DNA of 64,000 nucleotides. Origin: Anaeramoeba ignava. Lineage: Eukaryota > Metamonada > Anaeramoebidae. Shown here in pieces: positions 44,501 to 53,765 of this stretch (positions within the stretch are counted from its first letter, which is position 1; each line of letters starts with the position of its first letter). Both the position numbers and the translations under genes were made by a program. The stretch is from the NCBI GenBank assembly GCA_028826165.1, contig JAPDFW010000120.1, positions 62,001 to 126,000 on the forward strand, given 5' to 3'. Under the pieces are notes generated by a model, which did not search any database, was not told the origin of the DNA, and saw only the letters and a program-made list of their open reading frames with translations.

Positions 44501-46505
44501 AATTGATTGATTTATTATTTTTATTTTAAATTGATTTATTATTTTAAATTGATTTTTATTTTAAATTGATTTATTATTTTAAATTGATTTTTATTTTATT
44601 TTAAATTGATTTATTATTTTAAAATTGATTTTTTATTTATTATTTTAAATTATTTTAAATTGATTTATTATTTTCTTTTAAATTGATTTATTATTTTAAA
44701 TTGATTTATTATTTTAAATTGATTTATTATTTTTAAATTATTTTTAAATTATTTTTATTTTAAATTTATTTTTTATTTATTATTTTAAAATTTTAAATTT
44801 TTATTTTAAATTGATTTATTATTTTAAATTGATTTATTATTTTAAATTGATTTTTATTTTAAATTGATTTATTATTTTAAATTGATTTTATTTTAATTTA
44901 TTATTTTAAATTGATTTATTATTTTAAATTGATTATTATTTTATTTTAAATTGATTTATTATTTGATTTTATTTTTAAATTGATTTATTATTTTAAATTG
45001 ATTTATTATTTTTTAAATTGATTTATTATTTTAAATTGATTTTTATTTTTTGATTTTTATTTTAAATTGATTTATTATTTTAAATTGATTTATTATTTTA
45101 TTTATTATTTTTATTTATTATTTTAAATTGATTTTATTTTAAATTGATTTTATTTTTAAATTTTAAATTGATTTATTATTTTAAATTGATTTATTATTTT
45201 AAATTGATTTATTATTTTAAATTGATTTATTATTTTAAATTGATTTATTATTTTAAATTGATTTATTATTTTAAATTGATTTATTATTTTAAATTGATTT
45301 ATTATTTTAAATTGATTTATTATTTTAAATTGATTTTAAATTATTTTAAATTGATTTTTATTTTTATTTTAAATTGATTTATTATTTTTAAATTGATTTT
45401 ATTATTTTAAATGATTTTTATTTTTATTTTTAAATTGATTTATTATTTTAAATTGATTTATTATTTTAAATTGATTTTTATTTTAAAATTATTTTTGATT
45501 TATTATTTTAAATTGATTTATTATTTTAAATTATTTTAAATTGATTTATTATTTTAAATTGATTTATTTTTAAATTGATTTATTATTTTAAATTGATTTA
45601 TTATTTTAAATTGATTTATTATTTTTTAAATTGATTTTTATTTTAAATTTTTAATTTTAAATTTTTATTTTAAATTGATTTATTATTTTAAATTGATTTA
45701 TTATTTTTAAATTGATTTATTTTTAAATTGATTTATTATTTTAAAATTGATTTATTATTTTAAATTTTTAAATTGATTTTTAAATTTGATTATTTTTTAT
45801 TATTTTAAATTTTGATTTATTATTTTAAATTGATTTATTATTTTAAATTTTTATTTTAATTGGTTTTTATTTTGATTTATTATTTTAAATTGGTTTATTA
45901 TTTTTAAATTGATTTTTATTATTTTTGAAAATTGATTTATTATTTTAAATTGATTTATTATTTTAAAATTGATTTATTTATTTTTAAATTGGTTTATTAT
46001 TTTATTTATTTTACGATTTTTATTTAAAATTGATTTTTTATTTTAAATTGATTTATTATTTTGAATTGATTTATTATTTTTTATTTATTATTTTTAAATT
46101 GATTTATTATTTTAAATTGATTTATTATTTTGAATTGATTTATTATTTTAAATTGATTTATTATTTTAAATTGATTTTTTTTTATTATTTTAAATTGATT
46201 TATTATTTTAAAATTGATTTTTATTTTTAAATTGATTTATTATTTTAAATTAAATTTATTATTTTAAAAATTATTTTAAATTGATTTTAAATTGATTTAT
46301 TTTAAATTGATTTTGTGAATTTATTTTTATTTTACGATTTTTTTTTTGCTTCTTCTATAATTGGATTTAATTTTGTTAATAATAAATTTAAATTGTTTAT
46401 TATTGAACGAATTTGCATTTTTGGTTGAAATTCTTTTTTTATTATTCTTGAAACCCATGAAAATAAATCATTTATTAAATTTTCATTTTGATTAAAATCA
46501 TTCAT
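38521..46505 (-). CDS. Giant multi-module PH-like repeat protein
   Basis: Exon 1 is complement(46336-46505), starting MNDFNQNENLINDLFSWV. It splices in phase 2 across a 2.1-kb repeat intron to complement(38521-44246), giving about 1964 residues. Exon 2 contains about a dozen successive modules of 90-150 residues. Each is predicted beta-rich and closes with a single amphipathic helix in the pattern of a PH fold. Examples of these closing segments are DDQFLIAITFRMFQHY, SQRELLLKCFTNFQ, SVERDIFINIYLMFA, NQQALDFRKSFIAK, SEKMKLQFIDSLSKF, CHERVNFVRKIFKF, EEERNELARILSPLI and KEEDITSFYNKFM. A long Lys/Asn/Glu/Ser/Gln low-complexity insert (39340-39920) separates the last modules. Three one-base frame breaks occur (42427-42436, 40461-40464, 38717-38719), each with module pattern continuing across. 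No full-length family is recognised. A membrane-binding scaffold is the best guess. Confidence 0.6.
39340..39925 (-). repeat. Coding low-complexity tract (EIKN/ETKN and KSNQ repeats)
   Basis: Inside the PH-array gene the reading frame runs through about 30 Glu-Ile-Lys-Asn or Glu-Thr-Lys-Asn tetrapeptides, then about 20 Lys-Ser-Asn-Gln units. The 12-bp DNA repeat is in frame, so the tract is translated and expands by whole codons. Confidence 0.75.
44255..46330. repeat. 2.1-kb intronic satellite, 18-bp TTTATTATTTTAAATTGA unit
   Basis: About 110 copies with frequent truncations. Positions 45160-45330 are a perfect run of ten units. It forms the first intron of the PH-array gene: splice sites at both ends give matching phases. 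Confidence 0.9.
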
Positions 46506-46589
46506 TTTGTTTTTAAAAAAAGAAAAATGAAAAAAGAAAAATGAAAAATGAATTTTAACGAAAAATTTTTTTGATTTGTTTTATTTAAT

Positions 46590-47480
46590 TTTGATATAAA
46601 ATTGATATAAAATAGATTTAAAATTGATTTAAAATTGATATAAAATTGATTTAAAATTGATTTAAAATTGATATAAAATTGATATAAAATTGATATAAAA
46701 TAGATTTAAAATTAATATAAAATTGATTTAAAATTGATTTAAAATTGATATAAAATTGAATTAAAATTGATTTAAAATTGATTTAAAATTGATATAAAAT
46801 TGATTTAAAATTGATTTAAAATTGATTTAAAATTGATATAAAATTGATTTAAAATTGATTTAAAATTGATATAAAATTGATATAAAATTGATTTAAAATT
46901 GATATAAAATTGATATAAAATTGATTTAAAATTGATTTAAAATTGATTTAAAATTGATTTAAAATTGATATAAAATTGATATAAAATTGATATAAAATTG
47001 ATATAAAATTGATTTAAAATTGATATAAAATTGATATAAAATTGATATGATATAAAAATTGATTTAAAATTGATTTAAAATTGATTTAAAATTAATTTAA
47101 AATTGATTTAAAATTGATTTAAAATTGATTTAAATTTGATATAAAATTGATTTAAAATTGATTTAAAATTGATATAAAATTGATATAAAATTGATTTAAA
47201 ATTGATTTAAAATTGATTTAAAATTGAATTAAAATTGATATAAAATTGATTTAAAATTGATTTAAAATTGAATTAAAATTGATATAAAATTGATATAAAA
47301 TTAATTTAAAATTGATTTAAAATTGATTTAAAATTGATTTAAAATTGATTTAAAATTGATTTAAAATTGAATTAAAATTGATATAAAATTGATTTAAAAT
47401 TGATTTAAAATTGATATAAAATTGATTTAAAATTGATTTAAAATTGATTTAAAATTGATTTAAAATTGATTTAATTTTGA
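46590..47480. repeat. 11-bp satellite (ATTTAAAATTG)n, inverse of the 3971-5855 array
   Basis: About 80 copies of the reverse complement of CAATTTTAAAT, with the same TATAT/TAAAT variants, lie directly after the ankyrin-BTB stop codon. In both places the array follows a gene's 3' end with the same orientation relative to transcription. Confidence 0.95.
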
Positions 47481-47487
47481 ATTAGAT

Positions 47488-49416
47488 TTAAAGGAAATAA
47501 GTTGTTAAAGGAGAGTTTTCATTTAATTGGAAAAAATCAACTGCATTTCGAAGTTCTTTAAGATAAGGTTCAAGTTCTTCACAAACATCAATTTGATCAC
47601 GATAAATAAACTCAATCAACAAAGCAATTGCATTAACACTCATTCCAGTTTGATCAGTAACAGCATTAGAAGTATCATCTTTAGCACATAAAAACATTCC
47701 TCTAAATAAACCACTTCTCACAAATAAAACAAATTTATGAACTTGAATCATTTGTCCAAATTGTGTTTTAAATACAAAATCTTTTGTTGTTTCATCTTTA
47801 TATAAATTTTCCAAAAGTTTAATCAACCCATTTTTTCCTTCATTTTCAACCATGAATTTACTATCAAATCCAAATGATTCAACTAAAGTTTGCACAAATA
47901 TTTGATCTACTGCTTCATCCAAAATATCTGAATATTTTGCTCCATAAACCCATTTAATAAATGGATAAATATCATCTTTTTTTCTAAGTTCACTTTTTTT
48001 CTTTAAATTATGATAGTTTTGTTCTCCAATTCTTTTGATCACAAATTCTTTGTGAATTCCAATTGTTGAATCTGTGAATTTAATTTCATCATTTGCTAAA
48101 TTATCTTCTGTTTTCAGAATTTCCAAAAAATCCTCAACTAATGAATTTTTACTTTTTAATATTCTTTCAACTAATGGTTTAATTTCTTTATTGCATCGAT
48201 CTAAAAGTGTTTTATTCTAATTTTATCAATTAATTTTTATTATTACTTTTTGGAAAATTAAATCTATTTTGATACTTCCTAAAAATATAAATATTTTTAA
48301 ATATTTTTGGATATTTTTGGATATTTTTGGATAATATTACTTCATCAGTTGTATCAGCTTCTGCTCCTTTTCTAAGAAGTAATTTTGTTGCTTCAACTTG
48401 TGAACAAGCAACTGCTTTCATTAATGGAGTCCATCCCTTTTTCCAAAAAAAAACAATAACAAAAAAATCAATTATCAAAGAAAAAAGGAATAATTTTTTT
48501 TAAATAAATTTACATACTTTTTTTTGTTTGATTAAAAAATTTAAAATAAATAAAGATTTAAAAAAGAAAAAAGAAAAAATTAAAATTAAAATTACATTTC
48601 CTCTTGGATCAATTTTTGCTCCACTTTTAATTAATGTCTCAATAATTTCAACATGTCCTTTTCCTGCAGCATAATGTAAAGCAACATTTCCCTAAATTCA
48701 AAATTAAATCAAAAAAAAAAATTCCCAAAAAAAAAAATTTTTTTTTTTACAGTCTTTATTTTATTTAATTAAAAAGTGGATTAAAAATTTTTTTTTAAAG
48801 AAATAAAATGATAAATTTTTTACTTTATCAGTTGCTTCTAAATTTGCTTTATGTTTTATCAAGACTTTAACTTGTTGAAGTAAATTAGATTCACTTGCTA
48901 CTTGTAAAGCAGTTTTTCCATACTAATTCAAAATTTTAATTAAAAATTAATTAAAAATTCATTTAGAAAAATTTTAATTCAAATAAACTTACAAAATCAA
49001 TACTATCAACATTGCCTCCAAATTCAAGAATTTTATCAAGAATTTCTGGAACTTTTCTTTCTACTGCTGAACAAACGATATTTGAATACTAAAAAAAAAC
49101 AAAAAAGTGAAAAAAATTTTTGAATATTTTTTTTTTGCTTTTTTTACTTGAAGTTTAAAATTAGGATCAGCTCCATTTTCAAGTAAAAAAGTAATAATAT
49201 CAAGATTTCCTGCTGTAATAGCATCTTCTAAAGGATGTGTATCTTGCTTTATTATTTCAAAATTATTTTAAATTAATTTAATTTTTAATTTATTTAAATT
49301 TAGTTTTAATTTACATGAACAAAATTAACTGATGCTTTGTTTTTAACAAGTTCTTTAACTTTAGAAAGATTCCCACTTTCAATTGCTTTAACTAATTCTT
49401 GTTCTTTATTTCCCAT
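47488..49416 (-). CDS. Ankyrin-repeat protein with C-terminal double BTB
   Basis: Seven exons, complement of 49315-49416, 49148-49246, 48993-49088, 48824-48922, 48596-48691, 48341-48436 and 47488-48216, all in phase 0, give 438 residues. The first six exons are 96-102 bases long and each encodes one ankyrin repeat of 32-34 residues (for example GNVALHYAAGKGHVEIIETL and GWTPLMKAVACSQVEATKLL). The last exon encodes two BTB-like modules. The first is divergent (IKFTDSTIGIHKEFVI). The second is clearer (FVFKTQFGQMIQVHKFVLFV, then RSGLFRGMFL and SNAVTDQTGMS). BTB domains dimerise and recruit cullin-3, so a substrate adaptor is plausible. The RCC1 genes at 59.7-63.8 kb share this tail. Start chosen at the first Met, 34 codons before the first splice. 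Confidence 0.9.
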
Positions 49417-49795
49417 TTTTTAATTTTTTTTTTTAAATTTAATTCAAAAAATAAAAAAATGATCTTTTGGAATTTGAAAAAAAAAAATATTTTATAAAAT
49501 TGAAAAAAAAAATATCAAAAATAATTTTCTAAAATAATTCCCTTTTTTAAATAAGAATTAAATTTGATTATTTTGATTAATTCATCAATTTGATTTACAT
49601 CTTAATTTTCTGAAATAACTTTTTTTTTATTGCTTTAAGATCTTCTTTTAAACAAACAATAATTATTAAAGAATTTATTTTTAATTTTTAAAAAAAGAAA
49701 AAATAAATAAATTTTTCTCCTTTTTTTAATTTTTTTTTTCATTTTTTTTTTTCATTTTTTTTCTTTTGTTTTTTTTTCTTTTCATTTAATTTACA
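49417..49795. promoter_or_regulatory. Divergent intergenic region (ankyrin-BTB / Ubc13)
   Basis: 379 bases separate the two divergent starts. The Ubc13 side has a long T tract with CATTTTTTT steps, then TTCATTTAATTTACAATG. The ankyrin side is A-rich on the plus strand (T-rich on its coding strand). No gene is seen. Confidence 0.45.
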
Positions 49796-51361
49796 ATGTT
49801 CCAAAGAAGAATTATGATTGAAACACAAAGATTACTTTCAGATCCTCGTAATTAATTAAATAATTTATTATAAAAGAAAAAAAAATATTTTTTTTGATTT
49901 TAAAAAAATTTATTTAAGAAATTAATAAATTAACTTTTTTTTTTTATTTCATTTTTAAATTAATTTTTTTAGTTGCTGGAATTACTGCAAAACCTGATGA
50001 ACAAAATATGAGATATTTTCATGCAACAATTGAAGGTCCAACAAATACAGCTTATGAAGGTTTGTTTATTAAATTTAAAAAGGAAAAAAAAAGAAATTAA
50101 ATTTTATTTAGATTTGAAATTAAAAATGAAATTAAAATGAAATTAAAAATGAAATTAAAAATGAATTTATATTTAAAATTAAAATGAAATTATATTTAAA
50201 TTTAAAATGAAATTAAAATGAAATTAAAATTAAATTTAAAATGAAATCAAAATCAAAATTAAAATGAAATTAAAAATGAAATTAAAAATGAAATTATATT
50301 TAAAATTAAAAATGAAATTAAAAATGAAATTAAAAATGAAATTAAAAATGAAATTATATTTAAATTTAAAATGAAATTTAAAATGAAATTAAAAATGAAA
50401 ATTAAAAATGAAATTAAAAATGAAAATTAAAAATGAAATTAAAATGAAATTAAAAATGAAATTAAAAATGAAATTAAAATTAAATTAAAATTAAAATGAA
50501 ATTTAAAATGAAATTAAAATGAAATTAAAAATGAAATTTAAAATGAAATTAAAAATGAAATTTAAAATGAAATTTAAAATGAAATTTAAAATAAAATTTA
50601 AATTTAAAATTAAAATTAAATTAAAATTAAAATTAAAATGAAATTAAAATGAAATTTAAAATGAAATTTAAAATGAAATTTAAAATGAAAAATTTAAATT
50701 TAAAATGAAATTTAAAATGAAATTAAAATGAAATTAAAAATGAAATTATATTTAAATTTAAAATGAAATTGAAATGAAATTTAAAATGAAATTATATTTA
50801 AATTTAAAATGAAATTTAAAATGAAATTTAAAATGAAATTTAAAATGAAATTAAATTAAATTTAAAATGAAAATAAAAATGAAATTATATTTAAATTTAA
50901 AATGAAATTTAAAATTATATTTAAAATGAAATTAAAATGAAATTAAAATGAAATTTAAAATGAAATTTAAAATGAAATCAAAATCAAAATCAAAATTATA
51001 TTTAAAATGAAATTAAAAATTATATTTGAATTAAAAATTATATTTAAAAGGAGGAGTTTTCCATCTTGAAATCTTTTTACCAGAAGAATATCCAAATAAA
51101 CCACCTAAAGCAAGATTTCTCACAAAAATATATCATCCAAACATTGATAAAGTTGGAAGAATCTGTCTTGATATTTTAAAAAAAAAATGGACAGCAGCTT
51201 TACAAATTAGCAAAGTTCTTTTAAGTATACAAGCATTATTAGCAGCACCAAATCCTGATGACCCTCTTGATAATACTGTAGCTGAACAATGGAAACAAGA
51301 TGAAAAAGCTGCACTTGAAACTGCACGCGAATGGACTCGAAAGTATGCCATTAATAATTAA
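49796..51361 (+). CDS. UBC13: Ubc13-type ubiquitin-conjugating enzyme E2
   Basis: Exons 49796-49847, 49973-50059 and 51051-51361 give 149 residues, the normal UBE2N size. The sequence follows Ubc13 closely: [40 protein letters not shown]-like [20 protein letters not shown], then [16 protein letters not shown] with the active-site Cys, [35 protein letters not shown] and a C-terminal WTRKYAINN. Family knowledge: Ubc13 pairs with a Uev/Mms2 partner to make Lys63-linked ubiquitin chains for DNA repair and signalling; no Uev gene is seen here. The second intron is almost 1 kb of (AAATGAAATT)n, while the 3' coding exon is intact. It lies just upstream of the ubiquilin gene, but each gene has its own leader. 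Confidence 0.95.
50095..51045. repeat. (AAAATGAAATTA)n array in the Ubc13 intron
   Basis: About 80 units of AAATGAAATTA/AAATGAAATTTA with interspersed TATATTTAAATTTAAAATG elements. It has no coding frame of normal composition. Confidence 0.95.
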
Positions 51362-51591
51362 TTTCTTAACCTTCATTCTTTTTTTTTTTCTTTCATTTTT
51401 CCGTTTTTTTTTTTCATTTTTTTTCTTTCTTTCATTTTTCCGTTTTTTTTTTTTAAGAATTTTGACAAATGATTTTTCAATTAATTCCAAAATTTTAAGA
51501 AATAAATTTCCCAATAATTTCAAAATTTAATTTTTAATTTTTAATTTTTTTCATTTTTTTCATTTTTTTCATTTTATTTTTTTTAAAAAAA
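51362..51591 (+). promoter_or_regulatory. Leader of the ubiquilin gene
   Basis: Two imperfect copies of a TTTCTTTCATTTTTCCG-type segment (51380-51445) and a TTTTTTCATTTTTTTCATTT run just before the ATG. Confidence 0.4.
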
Positions 51592-53379
51592 ATGTCTTTT
51601 AATTTAAAAGTTCATATTGGTGGTTCTGAGACAATAACTTTACTTGTTGATTCGAAATGGAATCTTTCTCAACTTAAAGAATTAATTTATAAATATACAA
51701 GAATTCCTATTAATTTACAAAAAATAATTTTTGAAGGTCGACCAATTTTAGAAGATAAAACACTTGAATCTTATGGTAAAAAAAAAGTTACAAATTTCAT
51801 TTTATAAATGAATTATAATTTTAATTTTAAAATGAATTTTAATTTAAATTTTAAAAGGAATTGATGAAACAAAAATTGTTCATGTTGTTCAAATGATTCA
51901 AAAATCTTCACAAGGAATAAAAATAAATGAATCTCAATTAAATTTTCTTACAAATGCTGCTAAAACTTTTTCTAATCCACAAGTTATTGATAAAATGACT
52001 GAATCTTTTCCTTTTTTGAAAAACATTTTTGAAACAAATCCTGATATAAAAGAAATGCTAACAGATCCTGAAAAATTAAAAAAACAATTAAAAAAAGAAT
52101 CATTAGAAGATATGTTAGAATTACAAGATATATTAGGAATTACAAAGTATAAGAAATCTTAATTTTAATTTTAATTTTAAATTAATTTTATTATTTTAAT
52201 TTTAATTTTAATCTTAATTTTAATTTTAATTTTAATTTTAATTTTAATTTTAATTTTAATTTTAATTTTAATTTTAATTTTAATTTTAATTTTGATTTTA
52301 ATTTTAATTTTATAAATTAAATTTTATTATTATTTTAATTATAATTTTAATTTTAATTTTATAAATTAAATTTTATTATTATTTTAATTTTAATTTTAAT
52401 TTTAATTTTAATTTTAATTTTAATTTTGATTTTAATTTTGATTTTAATTTTAATTTTAATTGGATTTAGTCCTTTAGATGCTTTATCTATGACTTTTGGA
52501 ATGGGAAAAATGCCAGAACCTCAACAATCAAGAAATCAACAAAAAGATTCACCAATGAATTTTATGGAGAGATTTATGCTAAATCCAGAACAAATGAATC
52601 AATTTATGAATACAACTCAATCAAATCAAAATCAAAATCAAAATCAAAATCAAAACCAAAAATCAAAATAGAATCAATTTATGAATCAATTTATGAACCA
52701 ATTTATGAATCAAATCAATTTCAAAATCAATTTAAAAATCAAAATCAAAATCAAAATCAAAATCAAAATCAAAATCCAATGAATCAATTTATGAATCAAA
52801 ATCAAAATAGAAATCAAAATCAAAATAGAAATCAAAATCAAAATAGAAATCAAAATCAAAATCCAATGAATCAATTTATGAATCAAAATAAAAACCAAAA
52901 TCCAAAATCAAAATCAAAATCAAAATCAAAATCAAAATCAAAATCAAAATAAAAACCAAAACCAAAATCAAAAATCAAAATCAAAAATCAAATAAATCAA
53001 ATTCAATTAAATCAATCCTTAAATCAACAAAAATTAAATCAATCAAAAATTAAAAATTAAATTTAAATCAAATTAAATCAAATCAATTAAATCAATCAAA
53101 TCAACAAAAATTAAATCAATCAAATCAATTAAATCAAGGTTAAAATTTTAAGTTTAAATTTTAATTTAATTTGAATTTTTATATTAATTTTAATTTGTAT
53201 TTGAATTTAAATTTTAGATTTTCAAAAATATCGATTTGGAAAATATATATCAAGAACAATTACAACAATTAGAAGAAATGGGATTTACAAATCAATCTAA
53301 AAATTTACAAGCATTAAAAAAATCAGAAGGAAATTTAGAATTAGCAATTGAATTTTTAGATGATGATCAAGAAAATTAA
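51592..53379 (+). CDS. Ubiquilin/Dsk2-like UBL-UBA shuttle factor
   Basis: Exons 51592-51775 and 51858-52146, an exon from 52470, and a last exon 53218-53379. The N-terminal ubiquitin-like domain (LKVHIGGSETITLLVDSKWN to QKIIFEGRPILEDKTLESYG) is followed by a helical STI1-like region (NPDIKEMLTDPEKLKKQL) and NPLDALSMTFGMGKMPEPQQ. A long Asn/Gln/Met linker (NQFMNQ repeats) comes next, then a C-terminal UBA (YQEQLQQLEEMGFTNQSKN through LELAIEFLDDD). Ubiquilins carry ubiquitinated clients to the proteasome. In the linker the frame hits TAG at 52669 and then changes frame more than once, so the linker is either partly intronic or carries indels; the exact exon between 52671 and 53217 is unresolved. 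Domain order at both ends makes the family call secure. Confidence 0.85.
52160..52465. repeat. (AATTTT)n in a ubiquilin intron
   Basis: AATTTT hexamers with two copies of a TATAAATTAAATTTTATTAT segment. Confidence 0.9.
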
Positions 53380-53404
53380 TGATCAAAAAAAAAATTATCT
53401 TTTT

Positions 53405-53670
53405 AAATATTAAAATTTCAATTTAAATTCGATTTGGAAAATAAATTTAAATTCCACTTTTGAATTAAATTTTAATTCGATTTGGAAAATAAATTTTGAT
53501 TCCACTTTTAAAATAAATTTTAATTCGATTTGGAAATTAAATTTAAATTCGATTTGGAAAATAAATTTAAATTCGATTTGGAAAATAAATTTAAATTCCA
53601 CTTTTGAATTAAATTTTAATTCGATTTGGAAAATAAATTTAAATTCGATTTGGAAAATAAATTTTGATGA
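53405..53670. repeat. TTCGATTTGGAAAATAAATTTAAA tandem repeat after ubiquilin
   Basis: About eleven units of 24-25 bases, alternating TTCGATTTGGAAAATAAATT and TTCCACTTTTGAATTAAATT. It is more complex than other arrays and lies in the 3' flank of the ubiquilin gene. Confidence 0.9.
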
Positions 53671-53765
53671 TTTCAATTCTAAATAAAAAAAAATTTTTTT
53701 TCTTTTTTTTTCTTTTTTGTTTTTTCATTTTTTTCATTTAAAAAAAAAGAATTAAAGAAAAGAAA

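Noticed and set aside
44255-46330. Intergenic satellite between two genes
   Set aside because: An in-phase splice pair (donor at 46335, acceptor at 44247) joins a short coding exon to the PH-array gene, so the array is better explained as an intron.
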